Origin: Oleiphilaceae bacterium
GTDB taxonomy: Bacteria > Pseudomonadota > Gammaproteobacteria > Pseudomonadales > Oleiphilaceae
Direction of reading: 5' to 3'
Assembly (NCBI GenBank): GCA_018334495.1
Contig: JAGXLV010000014.1
Coordinates: 1-49,505, forward strand
DNA: 49,505 nt
The translations under genes were made by a program, and so were the position numbers. Below, piece by piece: positions 36,697-45,227 of this stretch (its first letter is position 1; each line of letters begins with the position of its first letter). The notes below the pieces were generated by a model. The model worked only from the letters and a program-made list of their open reading frames with translations. It did not search any database and had not been told where the DNA came from.

Positions 36697-37176
36697 ATGA
36701 CTGACCTGATAGAAGTAAAAGAAGCGGATTTTGACCTCGGCCTGGAATACCAGGCGCTTCGTGGGAGCGCTGACGGACCCGGCGCCATTGTTACTTTTAC
36801 GGGCCTGGTGCGGGACTTCGGTGACCAGCGGGGAGTTCAGGGGCTTTACCTGGAGCACTACCCGGGCATGACCGAGAGCGTACTGGAAGGGCTGATCACC
36901 GAGGCCCGAGAGCGCTGGACCATCCAGGCCGCCCGGATCATTCACCGGGTCGGGCGTCTGCACCTTCAGGATCAGATTGTCTTTGTTGGCATCAGCAGCA
37001 GCCATCGCAGCGACGCTTTCGCCGCCTGCTCGTTTATTATGGATGCACTGAAAACCTCTGCGCCTTTCTGGAAAAAGGAAATAACAGCCCAAGGCGAATA
37101 TTGGGTCGAGCAGAAAGCGTCCGATCAGACCCAGGCCGAAAAATGGCTAACCAACGACAGCAACAGCCAAATGTAA
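36697..37176 (+). CDS. moaE: MoaE, large subunit of molybdopterin synthase
   Basis: Catalytic subunit of 159 residues. GAIVTFTGLVRDFGDQ, LYLEHYPGMTE, IHRVGRLHLQDQIVFVGISS and the lysine-containing KTSAPFWKKE segment match the MoaE family, and the active site accepts the MoaD tail. The ending is slightly long, with a polar tail after the KW-type motif. It closes the moaB-moeA-moaD-moaE run and converges on trxA, with a terminator in between. Confidence 0.96.
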   Translation: MTDLIEVKEADFDLGLEYQALRGSADGPGAIVTFTGLVRDFGDQRGVQGLYLEHYPGMTESVLEGLITEARERWTIQAARIIHRVGRLHLQDQIVFVGISSSHRSDAFAACSFIMDALKTSAPFWKKEITAQGEYWVEQKASDQTQAEKWLTNDSNSQM

Positions 37177-37242
37177 AACCAGCCTGCCCGGCGCAATGGC
37201 TGCACTCAACTTTGCGCTCCTCCGGGCCACAGGTTTGGCCAT

Positions 37243-37278
37243 AAAAAAACCGTCCGTGACGGCATCACGAACGGTTTT
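37243..37278 (-). terminator. Intrinsic terminator of trxA (usable in both directions)
   Basis: AAAACCGT (37246-37253) pairs with ACGGTTTT (37271-37278), and CGTGA/TCACG extends the stem around a small loop. On the minus strand it ends in seven T residues, right after trxA. On the plus strand only four T follow, so it could serve moaE more weakly. Confidence 0.85.
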
Positions 37279-37301
37279 GAGACAACACGGCCACTAACCG
37301 A

Positions 37302-37628
37302 TCAGAGATTGCTGTCGAGAAATGCAATCAGCTGCGATTTGGACAAGGCACCCACCTTGGTGGCATCGACATTGCCATTCTTGAACAACATCAACGTCGG
37401 AATGCCGCGGATGTTGAACTTCGGCGGCGTTTGGTCATTTTCATCGATGTTCAGCTTGCAGACTTTCAGCTTGCCTTCGTACTCTTCGGCAACTTCCTCC
37501 AGGACCGGGGCGATCATCTTGCAGGGGCCACACCACTCGGCCCAATAATCCACCAATACGGGCGTGTCCGCCTGCAGGACATCTTCGTCGAAGGACGCAT
37601 CGGATACGTTTACAATATTTCCGCTCAT
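37302..37628 (-). CDS. trxA: Thioredoxin 1
   Basis: Thioredoxin of 108 residues with the active site WCGPC at 32-36 and the cis-proline segment [10 protein letters not shown]. It reduces disulfides in ribonucleotide reductase and other enzymes. The ATG at 37628 is chosen since AGGGAA lies six or seven bases upstream and the length matches E. coli TrxA; an in-frame extension of 11 codons is unlikely. In many gammaproteobacteria trxA lies directly upstream of rho; here the moa genes separate them. Confidence 0.97.
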   Translation of the reverse strand: MSGNIVNVSDASFDEDVLQADTPVLVDYWAEWCGPCKMIAPVLEEVAEEYEGKLKVCKLNIDENDQTPPKFNIRGIPTLMLFKNGNVDATKVGALSKSQLIAFLDSNL

Positions 37629-37885
37629 TACATTTCCCTGATTCTGGCTCCCGCCAGCCACAAAGCAGTGGCCACGGGGCGCGTAAAATCTTTTGATTGA
37701 AACAACAGCCGGCTGTAAGCCTGCCCTGATAAAGTGTCTGACAATTTCATATTACGCGATTACGCCATCGTCTGTGAAGCGGCTCATCCACTCGGCTTAT
37801 GGCATTTGCCACGGCCGAACCCACTCTCCGTACCCGGAGTCCGGCGTCAGCAACGGGCCTTGCGGGACTGATAATGCTCGCCGTA

Positions 37886-37915
37886 CTGACAACCAGGCCT
37901 CACTTGGCCTATAGT
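37886..37915 (+). promoter_or_regulatory. Sigma-70 promoter candidate for ppx
   Basis: CTGACA (37886-37891) and TATAGT (37910-37915) each match five of six consensus bases and are 18 bases apart. Transcription would start near 37922, giving a leader of about 134 bases before the ppx start codon. Confidence 0.65.
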
Positions 37916-37996
37916 GCAAATTAATGTTCAGCGTCAGCGCATGCCTTCTAGCTGACCCAGCCCACCGGCCTTCTAACGGATGACTATCCGATTCCG

Positions 37997-38020
37997 TCAG
38001 GGCGCGTCCGAGCGCCCTGA
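37997..38020 (+). repeat. Perfect nine-pair hairpin in the ppx leader
   Basis: TCAGGGCGC (37997-38005) pairs perfectly with GCGCCCTGA (38012-38020) around a six-base loop. No T-run follows. It ends 35 bases before the ppx start codon, so it could influence translation or stability of the transcript. Confidence 0.55.
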
Positions 38021-38055
38021 TATCCAAGAGGCCCGACCAGAGGATTTCAAGACAC

Positions 38056-39570
38056 GTGACGGCTGTATCCAATGTCCCCTCACCCGAACTTCTCGCCGCC
38101 ATTGACATGGGCTCCAACAGTTTCCACATGGTCGTGGGGAGGCTGGTTCATGGCGAAATTCGCACACTTGAAAAAATGGGTGAAAAAGTTCAACTGGGCG
38201 CCGGATTGGACGCCGACGACAACCTGACGGAAGAATCCCAGCAGCGCGGCCTGGCCTGCCTCGAACGCTTTGCCCAACGCATTGCCGGCATGCCGGCGGA
38301 GGGCGTTCAGATTGTCGGCACCAACGCCCTGCGAGTGGCCCGCAATGCCCAGGATTTTCTGGTGCGGGCGGAAAAAACATTAGGCTACCCGGTGGAAATC
38401 ATTGCCGGCCGAGAAGAAGCTCGCCTGATTTACCTGGGCGTTTCCCATACCCTGTCAGACGACAGCGGTCGCCGGCTGGTCATCGACATCGGCGGCGGCA
38501 GTACCGAATTCATTATCGGCCAGCGCTTCGAACCCCATGAGCTGGACAGCCTGCATATGGGCTGCGTGTCATTTCGTAACCAGTACTTCGCTGATGGCAA
38601 GATCAGCCGCAAAAACATGGACCGGGCCATCACCCACGGCGCCCAGGAACTTTTGAACATCCGCCATCGCTTTCGCGCCCTGGGCTGGCAGAGCGCAGTG
38701 GGTTCGTCAGGCTCGATCAAGTCCATTTCAAGCGTGCTGGCGGCGCTCAAAATCACCGATGGCAGTATTACACTGAACGCCATGCGGGAATTGCGGAGCC
38801 GGCTGGTGGACATGGGCAAAACCGAACGACTGGGGGAATTGGGCGTGCGCCCGGACCGTCAGAGCATTTTCCCGGCGGGCTTCGCCATTCTAATGGCGGC
38901 GTTTGAGTCCCTTGGCATAGAAAGCATGGCCTACACCGACGGCGCCCTCCGGGAGGGCCTGCTGTACGACATTGCCGGGCGCATCCAGCACGAGGACGTC
39001 CGGGACAGGACCATCCAGGCCCTGCAGGAGCGTTACCATGTCGACCAGGATCACGCCAGAGCGGTCGAGGAGACTGCGATGGCGGCCTATGAGCAAGTGG
39101 CGGACGCCTGGAACCTGCGCGAACATGCTGATGAAGAGGTATTGCGCTGGGCTTGCCGCCTGCATGAAATCGGCCTCACCATTGCTCACAGCCAGTATCA
39201 CAAGCACGGCGCCTATCTGTTGCGTTATTCAGACCTGCCCGGCTTCAGCCAGCAATTCCAGCGCGACCTGGCCACGCTGGTGCGAGGCCATCGCCGCAAG
39301 TTCACGCCGGCTATCTTCGAGGGGATTGATGACGCCAATGACGTTATACGCCTGCGTTACCTGTGCATTCTGACCCGTCTGGCAATTCTGCTTCAGCACA
39401 CGCGCAACCAGGAGCCACCACCGGATTTCAAGCTCACCCCGGGGCCGGATTCGCTAACCATAAGTTTTCCGAAAGGCTGGCTCGATGAGCGGCCACTGAC
39501 CCTGGCCGACCTGGAAAACGAACGCGAGTATCTGGCCCGCCAGGATATCAAATTGAACATCGAAACCTGA
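38056..39570 (+). CDS. ppx: Exopolyphosphatase
   Basis: Ppx/GppA phosphatase of 504 residues that removes terminal phosphates from polyphosphate. The ASKHA-fold phosphate loop AAIDMGSNSFHMVVGR, the catalytic Glu segment AGREEARLIYLGV, DIGGGSTEFI and a C-terminal HD-like helical domain (with CRLHEIGLTIAHSQYHKHG) are present. The length matches E. coli Ppx (513), longer than some GppA. It begins with GTG; AGAGGA lies rather far upstream. Its stop is directly followed by the stop of convergent yheS. The usual partner ppk is not in the window. Confidence 0.95.
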   Translation: MTAVSNVPSPELLAAIDMGSNSFHMVVGRLVHGEIRTLEKMGEKVQLGAGLDADDNLTEESQQRGLACLERFAQRIAGMPAEGVQIVGTNALRVARNAQDFLVRAEKTLGYPVEIIAGREEARLIYLGVSHTLSDDSGRRLVIDIGGGSTEFIIGQRFEPHELDSLHMGCVSFRNQYFADGKISRKNMDRAITHGAQELLNIRHRFRALGWQSAVGSSGSIKSISSVLAALKITDGSITLNAMRELRSRLVDMGKTERLGELGVRPDRQSIFPAGFAILMAAFESLGIESMAYTDGALREGLLYDIAGRIQHEDVRDRTIQALQERYHVDQDHARAVEETAMAAYEQVADAWNLREHADEEVLRWACRLHEIGLTIAHSQYHKHGAYLLRYSDLPGFSQQFQRDLATLVRGHRRKFTPAIFEGIDDANDVIRLRYLCILTRLAILLQHTRNQEPPPDFKLTPGPDSLTISFPKGWLDERPLTLADLENEREYLARQDIKLNIET

Positions 39571-41535
39571 TCAAGCTTCCCAGCTCATTGCAGCGCCCTC
39601 GGACTCGAGGGCCTCAATTTCCTCGACGAGCGTCAACCACTCCTCTTCGGTATCCGCCATGCGGCGCTTCAGGTCCGCCTGTTGATCCAGCAAGTCGCGA
39701 AGATCGGCTTTACCGGCTTCCTCATAGATTTCCGGTGAGCCCAGCGCGTCCTCGATCTTCGACAGGGAGACTTGAAGCGAGTCAAGAGCGGCTTCGAGCT
39801 TTGCCTGGCGCTTGCGAAACGGGCTGATTTTCTTGCGCAAGTCGGCTTCGACGCGCTTGCGGTACTTGCGGTCGTCAGCGCTTTCGCCCACCGGCTCTGC
39901 GCCATTATGTTGCAGGGGCGTCGTGGCACCCGCCTCCTGCCGGCGCGGCGGCTCACCATCGTCCTTGCGCCGCTCCGCCAACCACTTTTCGTAATCTTCC
40001 AGGTCGCCTTCGTAACTGCTTACCCGGCCGTCATTGACCAGCCAAAACTCATCCACTGTATTGCGCAGCAGGTGGCGATCGTGGGACACCACCACGATCG
40101 CCCCCTCGAATTCTTGCAGGGCCATGGTGAGGGCCTGGCGCATTTCCAGATCAAGGTGGTTGGTGGGCTCATCCAGCAATAACAGGTTCGGCTTTTTCCA
40201 GGCTATAACCGCCAGGGCCACCCGCGCTTTCTCACCCCCGGAAAACTGCCGGATGGGGGTCAGCGCCTGATCACCGCGAAAATCAAATCCGCCCAGAAAG
40301 TTACGGACTTTCTGTTCCGAGGCTCCGGGCGACAATCGTTGTAAATGCAAAAAAGGGCTGGCATCCAGGTCCAGCGATTCCAGCTGATGCTGGGCGAAAT
40401 ACCCGATTTCCAGATGCTCACCGGTGTTGCGTTCCCCTGCCATAAGGGGAACCGCCCCGCGCAGGGCATCCATCAAGGTTGATTTGCCAGCCCCGTTGGG
40501 GCCCAGCAAGCCGATCCGACTGCCGGGCAGCAAAGTCAGATTCACCCCATCCAACAACACGGTATTGTCATAGCCGGCTGCACCTCGGCGCAGGGACAGC
40601 AAAGGGTTCGATACCTTGTCCGCGACCGGGAACTCAAAGCTGAAAGGCGAATCTATGTGGGCCGGTGCGATGCGCTCCATGCGCTCCAGCGCCTTGACCC
40701 GGCTCTGGGCCTGCCGGGCCTTAGTGGCCTTGGCCTTGAAGCGGTCAATAAAACCCTGAATTTCCTGAATGCGGGCCTGCTGCCGCTCAAAGCCCGCCTG
40801 CTGCTGGGCAAGGCGTTCGGCACGCTGCCCTTCAAAGGCGGTGTAGTTACCGGTATAGGGCGTCAACTTATGCTGGTCAAAATGCACCACCTGAGTGGCC
40901 ACCCGATCCATGAAATCCCGATCGTGGGAAATAAACAGCAAGGTGCCGGAATAGCGACTCAGCCAATTTTCCAGCCAGAGGCAGGCATCCAGGTCCAGGT
41001 GGTTGGTGGGCTCGTCCAGCAACAACAGATCGGAAGGCCGCATCAGCGCCTGCGCCAGATTCAGGCGAATCCGCCAGCCCCCGGAAAACGAGGCCATTGG
41101 CCGTTCCGCATCGGCGTTGGTAAATCCCAGACCACGTATCAGTGCATCCGCCCGGCGCGGCGCCGACCAGGCATCGTGAATGTCCAGCTCACCGTGAATC
41201 CGGGCCATACCATGATCGTCACCGGAGGTCTCAGCTCGGGCAAGTTCGTACTCAAGACGCCGCAGTTCGATGTCGCCGTCCAGCACAAAATCCCGCGCAC
41301 TGCGCTCGGTGGCGGCAACCTCCTGAGCCATGTGGGCGATGCGACAGCCGCCAGGCAGGGAGACGCCACCATGCTCGGGCGTCAATTGTTCCAGCAGCAA
41401 TTGAAACAGACTGGATTTGCCGACGCCATTGGCACCGACGATGGCGACCCGCTGGCCCGGCTGAATGGTCAGATTGGCGTGTTCTAGCAACCACACGCCA
41501 CCGCGTTGTAAACTAAGGTCATATAATGAAAGCAT
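39571..41535 (-). CDS. yheS: ABC-F family ATPase, YheS-type
   Basis: Soluble protein of 654 residues with two ABC ATPase domains and no membrane part. Walker A motifs are GANGVGKSS and GPNGAGKST; signature motifs are FSGGWRIRLNLAQAL and FSGGEKARVAL; both Walker B segments end LLLLDEPTNHLDL. A linker between the domains (GFIDRFKAKATKARQAQSRVKAL) is the ABC-F interdomain arm, and a C-terminal coiled coil follows. The whole sequence reads very like E. coli YheS. Such proteins act on the ribosome and help resolve stalled translation. I start at ATG 41535; a 41-codon upstream extension looks unrelated. Confidence 0.94.
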   Translation of the reverse strand: MLSLYDLSLQRGGVWLLEHANLTIQPGQRVAIVGANGVGKSSLFQLLLEQLTPEHGGVSLPGGCRIAHMAQEVAATERSARDFVLDGDIELRRLEYELARAETSGDDHGMARIHGELDIHDAWSAPRRADALIRGLGFTNADAERPMASFSGGWRIRLNLAQALMRPSDLLLLDEPTNHLDLDACLWLENWLSRYSGTLLFISHDRDFMDRVATQVVHFDQHKLTPYTGNYTAFEGQRAERLAQQQAGFERQQARIQEIQGFIDRFKAKATKARQAQSRVKALERMERIAPAHIDSPFSFEFPVADKVSNPLLSLRRGAAGYDNTVLLDGVNLTLLPGSRIGLLGPNGAGKSTLMDALRGAVPLMAGERNTGEHLEIGYFAQHQLESLDLDASPFLHLQRLSPGASEQKVRNFLGGFDFRGDQALTPIRQFSGGEKARVALAVIAWKKPNLLLLDEPTNHLDLEMRQALTMALQEFEGAIVVVSHDRHLLRNTVDEFWLVNDGRVSSYEGDLEDYEKWLAERRKDDGEPPRRQEAGATTPLQHNGAEPVGESADDRKYRKRVEADLRKKISPFRKRQAKLEAALDSLQVSLSKIEDALGSPEIYEEAGKADLRDLLDQQADLKRRMADTEEEWLTLVEEIEALESEGAAMSWEA

Positions 41536-41656
41536 AGGGACTATTCTAGCAGGGAACCTTCTGCGTCTGTTATCGTCCAAGGGCTCATACGCTAAATTGC
41601 TGGCTCGAACGTCCGCCTGAATGTCATTCGCGGCCAAATCAAACACCTGGATAAAC

Positions 41657-42241
41657 ATGAAAGTGGGTGCTGAAATACAACAAGAGGCCGCAAAGAGCGC
41701 CGAAACAGCGACCGAGTTACTGAAGCGACATTCGCTTCAGCTTGATTCACCCTTGTGGCAATTCGCGGCCAGGCTATGGCGGGACTCTGCTATCAGCAAA
41801 GAATGCCTGGCCCTGCAAAGCCGGGACTGGAGTGTAACAAGGCTTCTTTGTGCGAGCTGGCAGGCGAGTGTCGGGCTGAATTGCTATAACGAGCCGGCCG
41901 ATGTGCGGGCATGGCGTAACCTGATGACCAGCCGGCTGAGGGCGACACGGCTGGCCCTGCCGAAAGACACCCCCTGCGTGTCAACGCTTCGCAAGACTCT
42001 GGCGCAGGCTGAACTGGAGGCCGAGCGCATCGAACTGGCCCTGGCCTATGCGCTTCTCCCCCGGGGACTTGCAAACACCGCCGTTGATACTCAAACGCTT
42101 GCGCGCCTGATGTCACAAAACCTTGAGGCCGCGGCGCCCGACGCTGACTCAATGGATACGGACACCAGCAACCTGATCAACACACTCAGCGACCGGATGA
42201 CCATGCAGGTTGTGGCCCAGCGACAGGGGATGGCCCATTGA
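41657..42241 (+). CDS. TIGR02444 (DUF2390) family protein
   Basis: Protein of 194 residues. The block LDSPLWQFAARLW, followed by KECLALQSRDWSVTRLLCASW, is the TIGR02444 signature. Function is unknown. The ATG at 41657 is chosen because an in-frame start at 41621 gives a weakly supported leader; neither has a good ribosome binding site. It is divergent from yheS, as is common for this family. The next small membrane protein gene starts two bases after its stop, so they form a unit. Confidence 0.82.
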   Translation: MKVGAEIQQEAAKSAETATELLKRHSLQLDSPLWQFAARLWRDSAISKECLALQSRDWSVTRLLCASWQASVGLNCYNEPADVRAWRNLMTSRLRATRLALPKDTPCVSTLRKTLAQAELEAERIELALAYALLPRGLANTAVDTQTLARLMSQNLEAAAPDADSMDTDTSNLINTLSDRMTMQVVAQRQGMAH

Positions 42242-42243
42242 TC

Positions 42244-42624
42244 ATGCGCTGGTTGGTTCGACTTGCCTTTCCGGCCCTGGGGCTGCTGCTGGTATTGATC
42301 TTTTTTGGGATCAATGACCCGGACACGACCGCCCAGAGAGACGCTAATGCCGCAGAGGCGCCTTTCCCTGACTTTGAGGGCGAGGTCCCCATGCCCCTGC
42401 CCAACGAAGGCCCGTCTGTGATCTTCAAATGGCAGGACACCGATGGCAACTGGCACTATGCCGACCAGCCCCCGACACAGGGCTCCTGGGACGCCCTGGC
42501 CTTGGATTCGCTCCCGGACAGCCCATTCCTGCCCATGACCGAAGAAGACGAAGAGAAAGACCTGGCGTCGCCCTACTCTGCGCCTTTCGCCCTGGATGAC
42601 AAACGCGCAGCCAAAGACTCCTGA
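42244..42624 (+). CDS. DUF4124-like membrane-anchored protein
   Basis: Protein of 126 residues. An N-terminal hydrophobic helix (LAFPALGLLLVLIFF) anchors it or acts as a signal. The periplasmic part has VIFKWQDTDGNWHYADQPP, the pattern of the DUF4124 domain (a short Trp-containing sheet found in many secreted proteins). The acidic tail carries EEDEEKD. The start at ATG 42244 lies two bases past the upstream stop; a TTG at 42238 is also in frame. Its function is unknown. Confidence 0.7.
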   Translation: MRWLVRLAFPALGLLLVLIFFGINDPDTTAQRDANAAEAPFPDFEGEVPMPLPNEGPSVIFKWQDTDGNWHYADQPPTQGSWDALALDSLPDSPFLPMTEEDEEKDLASPYSAPFALDDKRAAKDS

Positions 42625-42741
42625 TTGTCCCGGACGACGCGCTTTATTCATTTCATTACTTTGTCTTTAGTGGCGTCCGAGCATCAAACCGGTTAACGTT
42701 TCGTTTTCTAAACTCCTGAGAAACACTAAGAGGACCTTTCC

Positions 42742-43443
42742 ATGAAAAAACGTTTTATCGCCCTGGCCATGACGGGAATCCTGGGCAGCGCCTCCTTGAG
42801 CACACTGGCATCTGAGGAACCCTCCCTCCAGACTGACGACGAAAAAGTCAGCTATGGCATGGGCCTGGTTCTTGGCGAACGCATGCGTAACGACCTGCCA
42901 GACCTTAAGCTGGAACAGTTCCTCGACGGCATTCGACATGGCAGCGCCGGCGGTGATGAAGCCCGCATGGAACCCGAGGAAATCCAGGCGGCTCTCCAGG
43001 CCTATCAGCAACGACAGCAGGCCGAACAAACCGCTCAGGCGAGTGAGCAGGGTCAGAAAAACAAAACCGAGGGCGAAGCCTTCCTGGCCGAAAACGCCGA
43101 GCGCGATGATGTGATGACCACCGACTCAGGCCTGCAATACGAAGTTGTGGAAGAAGGCGACGGCGCCAAACCAGACGCGCAGGATCAAGTCAAGGTCCAT
43201 TACACCGGCGAGTTGCTGAACGGTGAGGTATTCGACAGCTCCCGCGAACGCGGTGAGCCGGTGACATTTGGCCTGTCACAGGTCATTCCCGGCTGGACTG
43301 AAGGCTTGCAATTGATGAACGAAGGCAGCCGCTACAAACTGTATATTCCATCCAAGCTGGCCTACGGCCCTGGCGGGAACCGCGGCATTGGCCCCAACGA
43401 GACTCTGGTGTTTGATGTGGAACTGATCAAGATCAATCCCTGA
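42742..43443 (+). CDS. FKBP-type peptidyl-prolyl isomerase (FkpA/Mip-like)
   Basis: Periplasmic or surface isomerase of 233 residues. A signal peptide (KKRFIALAMTGILGSASLSTLAS) precedes an N-terminal helical dimerisation domain (residues ~30-115, YGMGLVLGERM... LEQFLDGIR). The C-terminal FKBP domain has VKVHYTGELLNGEVFDSS, VIPGWTEGLQLMNEGS and AYGPGG. This layout matches FkpA, Mip and FklB. AGAGGA lies nine bases upstream of the ATG. It probably assists folding of secreted proteins. In Pseudomonas a similar gene sits beside algQ, as here. Confidence 0.93.
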   Translation: MKKRFIALAMTGILGSASLSTLASEEPSLQTDDEKVSYGMGLVLGERMRNDLPDLKLEQFLDGIRHGSAGGDEARMEPEEIQAALQAYQQRQQAEQTAQASEQGQKNKTEGEAFLAENAERDDVMTTDSGLQYEVVEEGDGAKPDAQDQVKVHYTGELLNGEVFDSSRERGEPVTFGLSQVIPGWTEGLQLMNEGSRYKLYIPSKLAYGPGGNRGIGPNETLVFDVELIKINP

Positions 43444-43503
43444 GGCAGGCAATTCCCGGGCGGCCCCGGCAGCCAGCGGCGCTGCTCAGGGTTGCCATCA
43501 ACC

Positions 43504-43986
43504 TCATGCTGAAGACGTCAGGTCGTCAGCATGGGCGTTGTGCAAATGCTCAATGAGGAAATCTTCCATTTCGAAACGTGTCTCCAGGCTTTCGCCCAGT
43601 TTCGACAGGCTCTGGAAGAGCCCGGACAGTTCGCTTTCCTCTACATCAAGCCCCTCCAGCTGATCATTGAACGCCAATGCCACTTCCGTGGTCTGCTCAA
43701 TGCGCGGGTACACTCTGGCAACCAGCTCGAGACCGCCATCGTCAAATTCTTTGGCTTCGCGAATAAGCTGCTCGTACACCTCAAAATGCCCCGCGGAGAC
43801 GTAATCCAACAGTACTTCGCACAAATGATTGAACCTCGCGCGCACTTCGGGCGTGTCAAGATCAGCATCTGCACCAGTAAGATCGCAATAACGCACAATC
43901 AACTGCTGACGCTCTTTGAGCCAACCGTCGATTAACGCACTGACGCCACCCCAACGTTCTTTGGCACTGTTATAATTCTCTAGCAT
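43504..43986 (-). CDS. algQ: Rsd/AlgQ anti-sigma-70 regulator
   Basis: Cytoplasmic protein of 160 residues, the same length as Pseudomonas AlgQ. The N-terminal block NYNSAKERWGGVSALIDGWL and LIVRYCDL match the Rsd/AlgQ family, which binds region 4 of sigma-70 and favours other sigma factors in stationary phase. An H/E-rich C-terminal helix (FLIEHLHNAH) is usual. It is read after dsbB on the same strand, about 97 bp downstream, as in Pseudomonas. With AlgZ, AlgR and an ECF sigma factor, it adds a further layer of polymerase control in this window. Confidence 0.92.
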   Translation of the reverse strand: MLENYNSAKERWGGVSALIDGWLKERQQLIVRYCDLTGADADLDTPEVRARFNHLCEVLLDYVSAGHFEVYEQLIREAKEFDDGGLELVARVYPRIEQTTEVALAFNDQLEGLDVEESELSGLFQSLSKLGESLETRFEMEDFLIEHLHNAHADDLTSSA

Positions 43987-44083
43987 AACGCCCTCACTAT
44001 CACTTTTCAGATTCTTCTGGCAGGGCCAAAGTTACCCCAATCGCACTCTGTCGGCAAGAAAACCGTGGCCACACCGGGCGCTT

Positions 44084-44590
44084 TTAACGGCGCCGGCGCC
44101 GATCAAAATAACCGGCCAGTATAACCAGGCCGGTGAGCGCCATCAGCGCAAAGAACACCGCAGTCCAACCGGCAATGCTCAGGCCCAGAAAACTCCAGAG
44201 AACCTCCGCGCAGTCACCGGTGCCTTTCATCGCAATGCTCAATACCTCGAACAGTGGCATAACATCGAGAAGGTAATCCACCGACGGGCCACAGGCCGGG
44301 ACCTGATCCGCCGGCAGACTTTGCAGCCATAATTGCCGTCCGGCCAGGCCCAGGCCCGCACCTGCAAACACAGCCATGATCAGGCCATACAGACGGCCGC
44401 CCCAGCCGGCAGGATTATGGATGACTGCGAGCAAGCCGACGGCCGCCACCGCCATGAACGCATAGCGCTGAAGCCAGCACAGCGGGCAGGGCTCCAGCCC
44501 CATGACGTACTCCATATAAAAAGCCACGGCCAGCAAGGCGAGACACACAAGAAAAACCAACGTAAAAATCAATCTTCGGCTCAAGAACAC
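44084..44590 (-). CDS. dsbB: Disulfide bond formation protein B
   Basis: Inner-membrane quinone reductase of 168 residues with four transmembrane helices. It reoxidises DsbA by passing electrons to quinone. The first periplasmic loop holds the CPLC pair (Cys35, Cys38). The second has Cys100 and Cys127, which form the second redox pair. The C-terminus is basic (DRRRRR). Length and cysteine spacing are typical. It sits upstream of algQ and divergent from the FliL-like gene, a Pseudomonas-like arrangement. Confidence 0.95.
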   Translation of the reverse strand: MFLSRRLIFTLVFLVCLALLAVAFYMEYVMGLEPCPLCWLQRYAFMAVAAVGLLAVIHNPAGWGGRLYGLIMAVFAGAGLGLAGRQLWLQSLPADQVPACGPSVDYLLDVMPLFEVLSIAMKGTGDCAEVLWSFLGLSIAGWTAVFFALMALTGLVILAGYFDRRRRR

Positions 44591-44707
44591 ACCTCGTCTG
44601 TTACACTTTTCGGTACTGCGCCACCGCTTTCAGCCTGCTATTCTTTAACGATCACTGTTGCCGACCTGGCGACTACTAAACCGCAAACCCTGGTGAACTG
44701 CAAGCTT

Positions 44708-45172
44708 ATGATGTCATTGCCCAAATGTTTAATTTACTCGTTCTTCGCCCTGTTCCTGGGCCCGGCCCTGGCCTTCGCTCAGGAAGACGCGGCAGATGAA
44801 CCCCAGGCGGAGGAAGCCACTGAAGAACCGGCTGAAGAGCAGGGAGACACAGCCTATCTCAGCCTGACGCCGTCCTTCGTGACCCATGTGGGTGAACCCG
44901 GCAGCAAACTGACCTACCTCAAAGCGGAAATCAGCTTGCGCACCGCCTCATCAGCCGTCCTGGAAGCCGCTGAAAAGCACATGCCCCGGTTACGGCATGA
45001 GCTGGTGACTCTGTTGGGCGACCAGACCGACCTGGATGTACTGACGTCTAACGAAGGCCAGCGAGTGCTTCGCGAGCAGGCCCGGGAGCGCATCAACAGC
45101 GTCCTTGAGGAGGAGCAGACCGACGTTCAAATTGACGACGTGCTGTTCACCTCCTTTGTCGTACAACGCTGA
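44708..45172 (+). CDS. FliL-like secreted protein
   Basis: Protein of 154 residues. A signal peptide (LIYSFFALFLGPALAFA) is followed by an acidic, Ala/Glu/Pro-rich stretch (residues ~25-45). The rest resembles the periplasmic domain of FliL (YLSLTPSFVTHVG, LKAEISLRT, MPRLRHELVTLLG, DVLFTSFVVQR). Classical FliL is a membrane-anchored part of the flagellar motor; this form has a cleavable-looking leader and lies outside any flagellar operon. Two successive ATG codons (44708, 44711) are possible starts. The role is unknown. Confidence 0.78.
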   Translation: MMSLPKCLIYSFFALFLGPALAFAQEDAADEPQAEEATEEPAEEQGDTAYLSLTPSFVTHVGEPGSKLTYLKAEISLRTASSAVLEAAEKHMPRLRHELVTLLGDQTDLDVLTSNEGQRVLREQARERINSVLEEEQTDVQIDDVLFTSFVVQR

Positions 45173-45227
45173 TGAGCCTTTGAAAAAACGCGCATTTTCA
45201 ATGCCCCCGGGCTTTCTGTTGCCTGCC

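Larger units (their letters stand above)
37629..38055. other. Divergent intergenic region between trxA and ppx
   Basis: This 427-bp gap contains no credible gene. It holds the ppx promoter (37886-37915) and leader hairpin (37997-38020). For trxA the minus-strand side is AT-rich around 37690-37760, but I found no well-spaced -35/-10 pair. Confidence 0.45.
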
